A stretch of 64,000 nucleotides of DNA from Elusimicrobiota bacterium (GTDB lineage Bacteria; Elusimicrobiota; Elusimicrobia; UBA1565; UBA9628). Below are positions 20,555 to 30,769 of this stretch, in pieces. The position numbers were made by a program, and so were the translations under genes. Below the pieces are notes generated by a model, which did not search any database, was not told the DNA's origin, and saw nothing but the letters and a program-made list of their open reading frames with translations. Within the stretch, counting starts at the first letter, position 1; each line of letters starts with the position of its first letter. The stretch spans positions 631,587 to 695,586 of the forward strand of contig CP096137.1 of the NCBI GenBank assembly GCA_023213235.1, in the 5' to 3' direction.

Positions 20555-22399
20555 CTACTCGGCGGCTTCGACGACGCGGAAGACCTCGGCGAGCGTCGTC
20601 TGGCCCTCGGCGCACTTTCGCAGGCCGTCGAGGATCATCGGCTCCATGCCTTCCTTCAGCGCGACCGCGCGCAGGTCGTCGATCGAGGCCTTTCTCAGAA
20701 TCGCCGCGCGCAGGCCCGGCGAGATCGCCGTGAACTCGAAGAGCAGCACGCGGCCCTGGTAGCCGGACTTGCGGCACGCGTCGCAGCCGACGCCCCTCTT
20801 GAGCCCCTGAAAGAGCCCCTCGGGCGTGCGGACTCCGGCCTTTCGCATGCGCTCTTCGATTTCGGACGCCTCGGTGGGCGTCGCCTCATAGGGCTGCGCG
20901 CAGGCGGAGCAGACTTTGCGCGCGAGCCGCTGCGCGGAGACGGCCGTCAGAGCGGACGCGATCGGGAAGCTCTCGAGCTCCATGTCGCACAGGCGCGTGA
21001 TCGCGCCCAGCGCGCTGTTCGTGTGGAGCGTCGTGAAGATCATGTGGCCCGTCAGAGAGGCCGACACCGCGATCTCGGCGGTCTCCAGGTCGCGGATCTC
21101 GCCGACCATGATCACGTTGGGGTCCTGGCGCAGGATCGCGCGCAGGCCCTCGGCGAAGCCGAAGCCCGCCTTCGGCTGGACCATGCCCTGGTTGATGCCC
21201 GGGATCTTCTTCTCGATCGGGTCCTCGAGCGTGACGATGTTGCGCGAGGGCGTGTTGATCGACTGCAGCAAGGTGTAGAGCGTCGTCGACTTGCCGCTTC
21301 CGGTCGGGCCCGTCACGATGAACATCCCCTGCGGCCGGGTCGACAGCGCGCGCAGAGCGTCGATCGTCTTCTGCGGCAGCCCGATGTCGTCGATCCCGGG
21401 CACCTTCGACGTGCGCGGGATCAAGCGCAGCACGGCCTTGTCGCCGTACGTCGTCGGGAAGGTCGAGAGGCGCAGGTCGCAGTCCATGCCGTCCTGGCTG
21501 AAGGCCATGCGCCCGTCCTCGGGCTTGCTCGTGCCGATGCCGCGCTCGGGGTCGAGGTTGCACATGACCCGGATGTGCGAGACGACGCGCAGATTGTAGA
21601 CGTTGGGGATCTGGAGGACCTCCTCCATGATGCCGTCGAGGCGGAAGCGCACGCGCAGCGCGTTCTCGAGGGGCTCGAGGTGGACGTCGGAGGCCTTCAG
21701 CCGCGAGGCCTCGCGCAGGATCATCTGCACGGTGTCGCTGACGAGCTTCTCCTCCTCGGGCTTGGCCTTCTGCGCGCCGCCGCCGAAGAGGCCGCCGCCG
21801 CCCTTCGCCGTCCCCTTGGCTTTGGCGAGCAGGTCGGCGAACGGCGCCGCGAGCGGCAGGCGCGCCGTCTCGACGGCGGGCTTCGGCGCGACGGGCGTGG
21901 GGGCCGGCGGCGGGGGAGGAGGAGGCGCGGCCATCGTCGGGCCGGCGCTGTGCACCGCGGGCGGCGCCGAGTCCGGCTTCGTCAGGTCCTCGAAGCTCTG
22001 CCGCGGGCCCTCGCCGGCGTCGGGCTTGGCCGTCGTGGGGCGTCCCGGCAGGTTCACCTCGACGGCGACGGAGCCGGGAACGGGCTTCGTCACCTTCGGC
22101 CGCAGATTCTCGAGCAGCCAGCGCTCGACGCCCGCGCGCGAGATCGAGTCCACCTTCGCCCACGTCACGAGGATCGACTTGTCGCGCAGCGCCTGGATCA
22201 CGGGCTCGCCGCGGACTTCGGCGAGTTTGTCGCGGATGACGCCGGAGCCGGCCGCGAGCGCCGCGGGCGCGTTGCCTCCCATCCAGACCATGTACACGCC
22301 CTCGAGGTTGTCGAAGTGCGGGTCGCTGAGGTCGACCGCGTACAGTTCGCCCCAGGTTTCGCCCTGGCAGCGGTTCCAATAGACGGAAAGGGACGGCAT
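20555..22399 (-). CDS. PilB/GspE-type assembly ATPase with an atypical GIY-YIG-like N-terminal domain
   Basis: A 614-residue type II secretion/type IV pilus ATPase. The catalytic part (~residues 205-614) has DVHLEPLENALRVRFRLDG, Walker A GPTGSGKST (~365), the Asp box LEDPIE, Walker B MVGEIRDLETAEIA, the His box TTLHTNSA, and a zinc knuckle made of CSAC and CDAC pairs. In place of the usual N-terminal domain, residues 1-110 read WNRCQGETWGELYAVDLSD, then EGVYMVWMGG and SGVIRDKLAEVRG. These are spaced like a degenerate GIY-YIG fold, and a Pro-rich linker (~150-205) follows. It is monocistronic, with TACTAT 7 nt before the ATG. No other pilus genes are in the window. Confidence 0.9.
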   Translation of the reverse strand: MPSLSVYWNRCQGETWGELYAVDLSDPHFDNLEGVYMVWMGGNAPAALAAGSGVIRDKLAEVRGEPVIQALRDKSILVTWAKVDSISRAGVERWLLENLRPKVTKPVPGSVAVEVNLPGRPTTAKPDAGEGPRQSFEDLTKPDSAPPAVHSAGPTMAAPPPPPPPAPTPVAPKPAVETARLPLAAPFADLLAKAKGTAKGGGGLFGGGAQKAKPEEEKLVSDTVQMILREASRLKASDVHLEPLENALRVRFRLDGIMEEVLQIPNVYNLRVVSHIRVMCNLDPERGIGTSKPEDGRMAFSQDGMDCDLRLSTFPTTYGDKAVLRLIPRTSKVPGIDDIGLPQKTIDALRALSTRPQGMFIVTGPTGSGKSTTLYTLLQSINTPSRNIVTLEDPIEKKIPGINQGMVQPKAGFGFAEGLRAILRQDPNVIMVGEIRDLETAEIAVSASLTGHMIFTTLHTNSALGAITRLCDMELESFPIASALTAVSAQRLARKVCSACAQPYEATPTEASEIEERMRKAGVRTPEGLFQGLKRGVGCDACRKSGYQGRVLLFEFTAISPGLRAAILRKASIDDLRAVALKEGMEPMILDGLRKCAEGQTTLAEVFRVVEAAE

Positions 22400-22406
22400 G
22401 TTCTCT

Positions 22407-22412
22407 ATAGTA
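22407..22412 (-). promoter_or_regulatory. -10 hexamer TACTAT, 7 nt before the ATPase ATG
   Basis: Minus-strand TACTAT ends 7 nt before the ATG at 22399; no Shine-Dalgarno lies between. Confidence 0.5.
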
Positions 22413-22466
22413 GGAGGAATTCGGGAAAAGGCAATACCCGGCTAGGGAAGCCGGGCCGCCTCGGCC

Positions 22467-23837
22467 CTACTTGACCGCTTCGGTGACCTGGTAGTCGGGG
22501 ATCGGCGTCGGGTAGCGGCGCGTGAAGCAGGCCGTGCACCAGCCGGTCTCGTCGCCCTTGCCGACGGCGCGCTGCATTCCGGCGAGGCTCAGGTAGTGCA
22601 GGCTGTCGACGCCGAGGTACTTGCGGATCTCGTCGACGGAGTTCTGGTTGGCGATGAGCTCGGAGGCGTACGGCGTGTCGATGCCGTAGTAGCAGGGCGA
22701 GACGATCGGCGGGCTCGTGATCGCCATGTGGATCTCGCGGGCGCCGGCCTGCCGCAGCAGCTTGCAGATGCGCTTGGACGTGGTGCCGCGCACGATCGAG
22801 TCGTCGACGAGGACGACCTTCTTGCCGCGCAGCGTCTCGGGCACGGGCGCCAGCTTCAGCATCGCCGCCTTCTCGCGCAGCTCCTGCGTCGGCTTGATGA
22901 AGGTGCGGCTGACGTAGTGCGAGCGCATGAGGCCGATCTCGAAGGGCGTGCCGCTCTCGTCGGAGAAGCCGAGCGCCGCGGGGATGCCGGAGTCGGGCAC
23001 GGGGACCACGATGTCGGCCTGGATGCCCTCCATCTCGCGCGCGAGCGCGCGGCCGAGATCTCGGCGGGCCGCTTGGACGCCGCGGTTGAAGATCATCGAG
23101 TCGGGCCGCGCGAAGTACACCTGCTCGAAGATGCAGCGCGCGGGCGCGGGGACCGGCGCGAAGGGCTTGAGAGACTTGATCGTCGCGCCCTCGACGATGA
23201 CCATCTCGCCGGGCTCGAGCTCGCGCACCAGTTCAGCACCGATAAGATTGAGAGCCGTCGTCTCGGAGGCGAACACGTGCGAGTCGCCGATGCGGCCGAG
23301 CACGAGCGGGCGGAAGCCGTACGGGTCGCGCACCGCGATCAGCTTGTCGAGCGTCAGCAGAAGAAGGGAATAGGCGCCCTCGACCTGGCGCAGCGAGGCG
23401 ATGAGCGCGTCCTCGATCGGGCCGTCCTGGCGCGCGAGCAGGTGGACGATGACCTCGGAGTCCGTCGTCGACTGGAAGATCGCGCCCCGGCTTTCAAGTT
23501 TGTGCTTCACCTGGATCGCGTTCGTGAGGTTTCCGTTGTGCGCGATCGCGAGGTGGCCGTGTCCGGTCTTGAACACGAGCGGCTGCGCGTTTCTGAGGTG
23601 CGAGCCGCCCGTCGTCGCGTAGCGCACGTGGCCGATGGCCGTGCGTCCCGGCAGGGCGGCGACGCCGTCGGCGAACACCTCGGAGACCAGCCCCATGCCG
23701 ATGCGCGTCTGCAGCTCGCCGTTCTTGACCGTGACGATTCCCGCGCTCTCTTGGCCGCGGTGTTGCAGGGAGAAGAGGCCGAGCTGGGTCAGCTCGGCGG
23801 CGTCGGGCCGTCCGGAGACGGCGAAGATTCCGCACAT
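22467..23837 (-). CDS. purF: amidophosphoribosyltransferase
   Basis: A 456-residue PurF, the first committed step of purine synthesis (PRPP plus glutamine to phosphoribosylamine). The N-terminal nucleophile is Cys2 (MCGIFAVSG, no propeptide), followed by SLQHRGQESAGIV, IGHVRYATTGGS and HNGNLTNA. The PRTase part has the PRPP motif VVLVDDSIVRGTTSKRIC. There is no iron-sulphur cysteine set like that of B. subtilis, although one CTAC pair occurs near the C-terminus. TATACT ends 6 nt before the ATG. Confidence 0.97.
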   Translation of the reverse strand: MCGIFAVSGRPDAAELTQLGLFSLQHRGQESAGIVTVKNGELQTRIGMGLVSEVFADGVAALPGRTAIGHVRYATTGGSHLRNAQPLVFKTGHGHLAIAHNGNLTNAIQVKHKLESRGAIFQSTTDSEVIVHLLARQDGPIEDALIASLRQVEGAYSLLLLTLDKLIAVRDPYGFRPLVLGRIGDSHVFASETTALNLIGAELVRELEPGEMVIVEGATIKSLKPFAPVPAPARCIFEQVYFARPDSMIFNRGVQAARRDLGRALAREMEGIQADIVVPVPDSGIPAALGFSDESGTPFEIGLMRSHYVSRTFIKPTQELREKAAMLKLAPVPETLRGKKVVLVDDSIVRGTTSKRICKLLRQAGAREIHMAITSPPIVSPCYYGIDTPYASELIANQNSVDEIRKYLGVDSLHYLSLAGMQRAVGKGDETGWCTACFTRRYPTPIPDYQVTEAVK

Positions 23838-23843
23838 GCCCTG

Positions 23844-23849
23844 AGTATA
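23844..23849 (-). promoter_or_regulatory. -10 hexamer TATACT, 6 nt before purF ATG
   Basis: Minus-strand TATACT ends 6 nt before the purF ATG at 23837. The bases between (CAGGGC) are not a ribosome site. Confidence 0.6.
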
Positions 23850-23902
23850 TCAGGAGGAGGGCGACATGGCTAGGTGGTCACGCAGCGGTTGCGCCACGCC
23901 CA

Positions 23903-23931
23903 TTGCGCGTCCTCAGCCCCGTCCCTATAAT
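23903..23931 (+). promoter_or_regulatory. sigma-70-type promoter, TTGCGC-17 nt-TATAAT, 7 nt before the P-ATPase ATG
   Basis: A consensus TATAAT (23926-23931) with TTGCGC (23903-23908) at the ideal 17-nt spacing. The TATAAT ends 7 nt before the ATG at 23939, so the ATG at 23930 inside the -10 cannot be the start of this transcript. Confidence 0.65.
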
Positions 23932-23938
23932 GGAGCCC

Positions 23939-26545
23939 ATGACGACGAACGCCGGCCCCCGTGCCTGGCATGAAATGACGACGGCGGAGGCGCTCGAGCG
24001 CCTGCGCTCGGACGCCGCGCGCGGACTGGATCATAAGGAAGCGGAACGGCGCCGCGCCGAGCACGGCCCGAACGTCCTCGTCGAGACCGGCGGGAAGGGG
24101 CCTTGGCGCATCCTGTGGGAGCAGTTCACCGCGACGATGGTCGTCATCCTGCTCGTCGCCGCCGTCCTGTCGGCGGCCATCGGCGACTACAAGGACGCGA
24201 TCGCCATCGCGATCATCGTCGTGCTCAACGGCCTGCTCGGCTTCTCGCAGGAGTTCCGCGCCGAGAAGGCGATGGAGGCGCTCAAGAAGCTCGGCGCCCC
24301 GTCCGCCCGCGTGCGCCGCGGCGGGGCCGAGGCCAGGATCAACGCGGCCGACCTCGTCCCCGGCGACATCCTCCTGCTCGAGGCGGGGAGCCTCGTGCCC
24401 GCCGACGGCCGCCTGCTGGAGGCCGCGGCGCTCAAGATGACCGAGGCGGCGCTCACCGGCGAGTCCGAGGCCGTCCTCAAGAGCGTGGGGCCGGTGGAGG
24501 CCGGCGCCGACCTCGGCAACCGCGTGAACATGGTCTACCGCGGCACGCTCGCGGCCAACGGGCGCGGCCTCGTCGTCGTGGCCGAGACCGGCATGCGCAC
24601 CGAGCTCGGCCGCATCGCGACCTTGCTCGAGGGGGCGGGCGGCGAGCCGACGCCGCTGCAGAAGCGCCTCGACGAGCTCGGCAAGCGCCTGGCCTACGCC
24701 GCTCTCGGGGTCGTGGCCGTCGTCTTCGTCCTCGGACTGCTGCGCGGAGAGGCGCTCAAGCACATGTTCATGACCGCGGTGAGCCTGGCCGCCGCGGCCA
24801 TCCCCGAGGGGCTGCCCGCCGTCGTCACGATCGCGCTCGCGATCGGCGCGCGGCGCATGCTGGGCCGCAAGGCCCTGATCCGCCGGCTGCCCGCCGTCGA
24901 GACGCTCGGCTCGGTCACCGTGATCTGCTCCGACAAGACGGGCACGCTCACCGAGGGCCGCATGAGCGTCTCCGCCGTCGAGGGGCCGGAGCGCGCCGTG
25001 CTCGCCGCCGCGGCGCTGTGCTCCGACGCCGGCGAGAAGGAAGGCGATCCCACCGAGGTCGCCCTCGTCGTCGCCGCGGCCGCGAAGGGCCTCGCCAAGG
25101 CGGACCTCGAGAGGGCCCTTCCGCGCGCGGGCGAGGCTCCGTTCGACTCCGACCGCAAGCGCATGACGACCTCGCACGGCGCCGCGGGTCGGCCGCCGGA
25201 GGGCCTCGAGCCGTTCGCCGGCGCGCCGGGGCTGGCCTTCGCCAAGGGCGCCACCGACGCCCTGCTCAAGGTCTGCTCGGCCGCCTGGAAGGACGGCCAG
25301 GCGGTCCCGCTCGACGACGCCGGGCGCCGCGCGATCGTCGAGGCCGACGAGGCCATGTCGGCCAAGGGCGCGCGCGTGCTGGCCGTCGCCTTCCGCCGCC
25401 TGGACGCCGCGCCCAAGGACGCCGACGCCCTGCCGCTGGAGACCGAACTCGTCTTCCTGGGTCTCGTGGGCCTCTCCGATCCGCCGCGGCCGCAGGCGCG
25501 CGCGGCCGTCGAGCGCTGCAAGGCGGCCGGCATCCGCGTCGTCATGATCACCGGCGACCATCCGGCGACGGCGCGCGCGATCGCCGCGGGCGTCGGCATT
25601 TCGGCGGAGACCGCGCTCACCGGCAAGGAGATCGAGGCGATGGAGTCCGGCGAGCTCGAGCGCCGCGTCATGGAGACGGCCGTCTACGCGCGCGTGGCCC
25701 CGGAGCACAAGCTCAAGATCGTGCGCGCGCTGCGCGCGCGCGGACACAGCGTCGCGATGACCGGCGACGGCGTCAACGACGCCCCGGCCCTGCGCGAGGC
25801 CGACATCGGCGTCGCGATGGGCATCACCGGCACCGACGTGTCAAAAGAAGCCGCCGACATGATCCTGCTCGACGACGACTTCGCGACGATCGTCGCGGCC
25901 GTCGAGGAAGGGCGCGTCATCTACGACAACGTTCGCAAGTTCGTGAAGTACCTGCTCACGACGAACTCCGCCGAGGTGCTCGTGATGCTCGTGGCGCCCA
26001 TGCTCGGCATGCCGCTGCCGCTGGTGCCCCTGCAGATCCTCTGGATCAACCTGATCACCGACGGGCCCACCTCCCTGACCTTGGCCGTCGAGCCGGCGGA
26101 GGAGGGCGCGATGTCGCGGCCGCCCCGCAGGACCGACGAGAGCCTGTTCGCCCGCGGCCTGGGCTGGCACGCGGTGTGGGTCGGCGCGCTGATGACGGCG
26201 CTGACGATCGGCTCCGGCTGGTGGTACTGGCGCCGGGACATGCCGGAGTGGCGCACGATGCTGTTCACGACGCTCGCGTTCTGCCAGATGGGCCACGTGC
26301 TCGCGATCCGCTCGCGCTCGGCCGCGTTCACCGGACGGGGCAACCGCCTGCTCTTCGGCGCCGTGGCGGCGACCATCGGCCTGCAGTTGGCCGTCGTCTA
26401 CGTGCCGGCGCTCAACCGCCTGCTGTCGACCATGCCGCTGACGGCAGGTGATCTCGGCGTCGCGGCGGGCGCGGCGTTCGTCCTGTTCGCGGCGGTCGAG
26501 ATCGAGAAGGCCTTCAAGCGCCGCGCGGTCAGCGCTGCGCGTTGA
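23939..26545 (+). CDS. P-type cation-transporting ATPase (P2A, Ca2+-type)
   Basis: An 868-residue P-type ATPase. In order: cation-ATPase N-terminal domain ([12 protein letters not shown]), actuator motif LTGESEAV (TGES), the PEGLP of the transport site in helix 4 ([11 protein letters not shown]), phosphorylation motif [10 protein letters not shown] (~330), [22 protein letters not shown], and the C-terminal helices ([20 protein letters not shown]). NTNSAE- and NLITDG-like motifs in helices 5 and 6 fit Ca2+ (SERCA-like) specificity, though Mn2+ or others are possible. Monocistronic; the last 17 nt overlap a convergent gene. The start is set by the promoter at 23903. Confidence 0.92.
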   Translation: MTTNAGPRAWHEMTTAEALERLRSDAARGLDHKEAERRRAEHGPNVLVETGGKGPWRILWEQFTATMVVILLVAAVLSAAIGDYKDAIAIAIIVVLNGLLGFSQEFRAEKAMEALKKLGAPSARVRRGGAEARINAADLVPGDILLLEAGSLVPADGRLLEAAALKMTEAALTGESEAVLKSVGPVEAGADLGNRVNMVYRGTLAANGRGLVVVAETGMRTELGRIATLLEGAGGEPTPLQKRLDELGKRLAYAALGVVAVVFVLGLLRGEALKHMFMTAVSLAAAAIPEGLPAVVTIALAIGARRMLGRKALIRRLPAVETLGSVTVICSDKTGTLTEGRMSVSAVEGPERAVLAAAALCSDAGEKEGDPTEVALVVAAAAKGLAKADLERALPRAGEAPFDSDRKRMTTSHGAAGRPPEGLEPFAGAPGLAFAKGATDALLKVCSAAWKDGQAVPLDDAGRRAIVEADEAMSAKGARVLAVAFRRLDAAPKDADALPLETELVFLGLVGLSDPPRPQARAAVERCKAAGIRVVMITGDHPATARAIAAGVGISAETALTGKEIEAMESGELERRVMETAVYARVAPEHKLKIVRALRARGHSVAMTGDGVNDAPALREADIGVAMGITGTDVSKEAADMILLDDDFATIVAAVEEGRVIYDNVRKFVKYLLTTNSAEVLVMLVAPMLGMPLPLVPLQILWINLITDGPTSLTLAVEPAEEGAMSRPPRRTDESLFARGLGWHAVWVGALMTALTIGSGWWYWRRDMPEWRTMLFTTLAFCQMGHVLAIRSRSAAFTGRGNRLLFGAVAATIGLQLAVVYVPALNRLLSTMPLTAGDLGVAAGAAFVLFAAVEIEKAFKRRAVSAAR

Positions 26546-27080
26546 GCAGCCGGACGAAGCCCCGGCGCAGATAGTAGGCGATGACGGCGAGGCCGCCCGC
26601 CATGATCAGCACCTCGACCCCCGTCCAGTCGCGGCGGAAAATCCGCCAGGTCCCGAGCGAGAGGCCGAACGCCCCGAAGCCCCTCGAGCCGTCGGCCATC
26701 GTCGCGTCGCCGAGCCAGTACTCGTGGAACAGGAGCAGCAGGACGGCGGGATAGGAGGCGTACATCCACCACTTCTTGCGACGGTAGACCTCTTCGACCT
26801 TGTTTTCTCGGATCATCTCCTCGAGCTCGGCTTCGAACTCCGCGTCGCGCTCGCGCTTTTCCATCCGCTGGAGTTCGGCGTCCCGGATCCATTCGAAAGG
26901 ACCGAAGCGGTAGATCGCGCCGCAGACGGCGAGGCCGGCGAGCATGATCAGGAACGCCGTCCAGTCGGAGAAGGGATGCTGGGAGACGGCCACGCCGCCC
27001 GCGATGAGCGCGAACATGCCGAAGAAGCCGGCCGGCAGGTAGAGGAAGGAGGCGGGGAGGCGGAGCGGCCGCCGGGCCAT
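26529..27080 (-). CDS. hypothetical membrane protein, last gene of the gua-pur operon
   Basis: A 183-residue protein with four hydrophobic segments in two pairs (about residues 10-58 and 104-175), separated by a charged helix (~65-100, QRMEKRERDAEFEAELEEM) likely to form a coiled coil or cytoplasmic hairpin. Not recognised. Its ATG overlaps the purQ TGA (TGATG), so it is co-transcribed with purine genes. It converges on the P-ATPase gene with a 17-nt overlap. Confidence 0.7.
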   Translation of the reverse strand: MARRPLRLPASFLYLPAGFFGMFALIAGGVAVSQHPFSDWTAFLIMLAGLAVCGAIYRFGPFEWIRDAELQRMEKRERDAEFEAELEEMIRENKVEEVYRRKKWWMYASYPAVLLLLFHEYWLGDATMADGSRGFGAFGLSLGTWRIFRRDWTGVEVLIMAGGLAVIAYYLRRGFVRLLNAQR

Positions 27081-27853
27081 CAGCGGGCGTAGTCGACGGC
27101 GTTCTTGAACATTTCGAGCCCGACGGGCGCCTTGCGGTAGGTCTGGCGCGTCCAGTTCGGGTGGTGATGGAGCGACACGAAGCGCTCGGGGTGGGGCATC
27201 AAACCGAGGACGTTGCCCTCGGGATTGGTCAGGCCGGCGATGTTGAACAGCGAGCCGTTCGGGTTGTGCGGGTAGCCGAGCAGCTTGCCGTCCTCGGAGA
27301 CGTACTGCAGGGCGATCGACTTCGTCTTCTTCAGATCCTCGAGGTGGCGCGGCGACTTCAGCACGAGCTTGCCCTCGCCGTGCGCGACGGGGAGCTCGAT
27401 CATCTCGGGCAGGCCCTTGAAGAACAGGCAGGAGGACTGCGTGTTGATGCGCAGGTGGGTCCAGCGCGCCTCGAACTTGCCGCTGTCGTTGACGGTGAAC
27501 GACGCGCTCTGGTCGCAGGCGTTGGAGGAGGGCAGGATGCCGGCCTTCACGAGGACCTGGAAGCCGTTGCAGATGCCGATGACGGGGCGGCCGAGGCGCA
27601 CGAACTGGCGCAGGTCGGTCAGCGTGTGGCGCACGCGGTTGGCGAGGACCTTGCCCGCGCCGACGTCGTCGCCGTAGGAGAAGCCGCCGGGCAAAGCGAA
27701 GATCGCGTAGTCCATCAGCTTCTTCTTGCCCGCGCCGAGCTCGGAGATGTGGACGAGTTCGGGCTCGCCGCCGACGGCCTTGAAGGCGTTGGCGGTCTCG
27801 AGCTCGCAGTTCGTGCCGGGGGAGCGGAGGATCAGGACCTTGGGCTTTTTCAT
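27080..27853 (-). CDS. purQ: FGAM synthase subunit, glutaminase
   Basis: A 257-residue class I glutaminase supplying ammonia to PurL. Seen: VLILRSPGTNCELETANAFKAVGG, ALPGGFSYGDDVGAGK, the nucleophile GICNGFQVLV and the His region MPHPERFVS. Length fits stand-alone PurQ. The ATG at 27853 overlaps the purL TGA (ATGA). Confidence 0.96.
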   Translation of the reverse strand: MKKPKVLILRSPGTNCELETANAFKAVGGEPELVHISELGAGKKKLMDYAIFALPGGFSYGDDVGAGKVLANRVRHTLTDLRQFVRLGRPVIGICNGFQVLVKAGILPSSNACDQSASFTVNDSGKFEARWTHLRINTQSSCLFFKGLPEMIELPVAHGEGKLVLKSPRHLEDLKKTKSIALQYVSEDGKLLGYPHNPNGSLFNIAGLTNPEGNVLGLMPHPERFVSLHHHPNWTRQTYRKAPVGLEMFKNAVDYAR

Positions 27854-30272
27854 CCGAGCACCTTGGGCAGGGCCGTCTGCCACGCTTCCTTGAGCTCCTT
27901 GAGGTTCTCTTCGAGGATCGTGGAGCCCTCGAGGCCGGTCACCTTCAAGATTGGGTTGGCCGTGGTCTGCCCGACGCGGCGGACCATCGCGGACTTGGCG
28001 GACTTGCCGAAGTGGCGGAGGAACGCGGACTCGTGCTTCGGGTCGACCTCGACGAGGATGCGCGAGGGGGACTCGGAGAAGAGCAGGGTCTCGTTGGAGT
28101 AGATGCGCGGGTCGCGCGGGACTTCGTCGAGGTCCAGCACGCAGCCGAACTCGCCGGTAAAGCCCATCTCGACGGCGCAGAGGGCCAGGCCGCCCTCGGA
28201 CAGGTCGTGCGCGGAGAGCACGAGGCCGCGCGAGGAGGCCGCGTGCAGCGCCTTGAAGCCGTCGAGCGCGGCGGCGGGGAGACCTTGGGCACCTCGCCGC
28301 CCGTGCGGCCGAGCGTCTTGTGGTAGAGCGAGCCGCCGAGCTCGTCGTTCGTGCGGCCGATCAGGTAGAGCGCGTTGCCCACGCCCTTGAAGTCCATGGT
28401 GACGGCCTTGCGGCCGTCCGGGACCGGCGCGAGCGCCGAGATGAGGAGGGTGCCCGGGATCTGGAGGTCCTTGCCCTTCTCGTCCTTGGACTGGTTGAAG
28501 AGCGAGTCCTTGCCGGAGATGAACGGGGCGGAGAAGCCCTTCGCGGCGTCGCGGCAGCCCTCGGCGGCGCGGATCAGGGCGCCGAGCTGCTTCGGGTCGT
28601 CGGGCGAGGCCCAGCAGAAGTTGTCGAGCAGCGCGGCTCTCGAGGGATCGGCGCCCACGCAGGTGAGGTTGCGCAGGGCCTCGTCGACGGCGGCCAACGC
28701 CATCCAATAAGGGTCGATGCGGCCGTACTCGGGGTTCATGCCGTGGCCGACGGCGAACGCGGCGAAGTCGTTCATGTCGCCGGTGGCGGCGTGCGGCCAG
28801 ATCACGCAGGCGTCGCCGGGGCCGTCGTGGCGGACGCCCTGCAGGGGCTTGACGATGGTGCCGCCCTGGACCTCGTGGTCGTATTGACGGATGACCCACT
28901 CGCGCGAGCAGACGTTGAGGTTGGCCACCATCTCGCGGATCGCCTCGCCCATCTTCTTGGGGACGCCGCCGGCGGGCTTGGCCGCGGGGGCGGGAGTCCA
29001 CACGGCCTCGCGCTCGACGCGCGGCAGGCCCTTGTGGAGGAACTTCATGTCGAGGTCGACGACGGAGCGCTCGTGATGCATGACCTGCAGGCGGCCCGTC
29101 TTCGTGAACTCGCCGAGGACGGCGAGCTCGCAGCCTTCGGCGGCGAAGACGGCCTCGAGCGCCTTGAGGCTCTTCGGGTTGACGGCGAGGACCATCCGCT
29201 CCTGGGATTCCGAGAGCCAGATCTCCCAGCTGTCGAGGTCGGAGACCTTCAAGGGAGCCTGCTCGAGGCGGACCATCGCGCCGCAGTCGGCGCCGAGCTC
29301 GCCGATGGCCGAGGAGAAGCCGCCCGCGCCGCAGTCGGTGACGGAGGAGTAGAGCTGCTTGTCGCGCGCGGCGAGGAGGGCGTCGAGGACGCGCTTCTCC
29401 TGGATCGCGTGGCCGATCTGGACGGCGGAGGACGGCGCGTCGGCGCCGAGGTTCGCGGAGGAGAACGTCGCGCCGTGCAGGCCGTCGCGGCCCGTGCGTC
29501 CGCCGACGGCGACGATGAGGTCGCCGGGCTTGACCTGCTTCTTGACGGCCCACTGCGGCATGACGCCGACGGTGCCGCAGAAGACGAGGGGGTTCAGGCG
29601 GTAGTCGTCGTCGAACCAGATGCCGCCGCCGGCCGTCGGGATGCCCATGCGGTTGCCGTAGTCGCGCACGCCGGCGACGACGCCGCGCATGGTGCGCATC
29701 GGGTGGTGCGCGCCCTCGGGCAGTCCGCCCTTGTAGTCGGGGCGGCCGAAGCAGAACGTGTCGGTGTTGAGGACGGGCTTGGCGCCGAGGCCGACGCCGA
29801 GGATGTCGCGCACGACGCCGCCGACGCCCGTGGCCGCGCCGCCGTAGGGCTCGAGCGCGGAGGGGTGGTTGTGGGTCTCGACCTTCATCGCGAGCGCCCA
29901 CTTCTTGCCGAAGGCGACGACGCCGGCGTTGTCCTTGAAGAGGGAGAGGCACCAGGGCTTCTTGACGGCCTCGGTGGCCGCGACGATGGTCTCCTGGAAG
30001 AGGTTCTTGATGGAGCGCGTCTTCTTGCCCTCGTGGTACTTGATGGGGGACGTGAAGGTCTTGTGCTTGCAGTGCTCGGACCAGGTCTGCGCGATCGTCT
30101 CGAGCTCCGCGAGGGAGGGTTCCCGTTTAACGGCCTTGAAGTGAGCCTGGATCGCGGCCCACTCGGCGTCGGAGAGCGACAGGTGGCGCTGGGCGCCGAG
30201 CGCCTTGAGCTCCTTCGCGGATTTGCCCAGGATCGGCATCACGTCGGCGGCGGTCTCGGCGAGCTGGCTCAC
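27850..30272 (-). CDS. purL: FGAM synthase subunit, small-type PurL (one frameshift)
   Basis: About 807 residues after restoring one base in the G run 28276-28279. PurL amidates FGAR to FGAM with ATP and ammonia from PurQ. Motifs: TWSEHCKHKTF, METHNHPS-like VETHNHPSALEPYGGAATGVGG, PTAGGGIWFDDDY, TDCGAGGFSSAIGELG, and after the break VLSAHDLSEGGLALCAVEMGF. It is the small PurL type, which works with PurS and PurQ, although somewhat longer than the ~740 residues usual for that type. It overlaps purS by 4 nt. Confidence 0.93.
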
Positions 30273-30769
30273 GGGTGGGCCTCGGTGACGACGACGCGGT
30301 GGATGAGCGGATTGGCGAGCGACTTGGCGACGGCCTTCTCGATCTGGGCCTTCATCGCGCGGCCGCTGAGCAGGTAGAGGGACGCGCAGCGCGCCGACGC
30401 GGGCTTGGGCAGGCCGGCCTCGGCGATCGCCTCGACGACGGTCGCGCCGACGGGATCGGAGACGGTGGGCTTGAGCCAGACCTCGACGCGCCAGAAGTTC
30501 ATGCCGTTCATCGGCGCGGCTCCGGCGGGGACGACGCGGAACTCCTGCGTGACGGCGTCGCAGAGGAGGTCCTTGCCGGCCTGCTGGGCCTGGTTGGCGG
30601 TGAGGGCGCCGGTGATCTCGTAGAGCCGGCCCATGCGCGCCTCCTTGAGGGAGGTCAGGCCCTGCTCCTTGAGCAGCGCGAGCGCCGCCGCGCCCTCGGC
30701 GTCGGTGTACTCGGTCCGCAGGCGGACCTCGAGGACGTACGTGTTCTGCGCCGCGACCTTGCCGCTCAT
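30269..30769 (-). CDS. purS: tandem PurS: two PurS domains in one chain
   Basis: A 166-residue protein, twice the usual ~80 of PurS. Half 1 (~8-80: YVLEVRLRTEYTDAEG, ARMGRLYEITG) and half 2 (~88-164: NFWRVEVWLKPTVSDPVGA, SLYLLSGRA) each show the PurS pattern of strand, conserved D-x-x-G, helix, then a G-[RK]-like end. PurS bridges small PurL and PurQ as a dimer, so this looks like a covalent dimer. The ATG 30769 overlaps the purC TGA (ATGA). Confidence 0.85.
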   Translation of the reverse strand: MSGKVAAQNTYVLEVRLRTEYTDAEGAAALALLKEQGLTSLKEARMGRLYEITGALTANQAQQAGKDLLCDAVTQEFRVVPAGAAPMNGMNFWRVEVWLKPTVSDPVGATVVEAIAEAGLPKPASARCASLYLLSGRAMKAQIEKAVAKSLANPLIHRVVVTEAHP

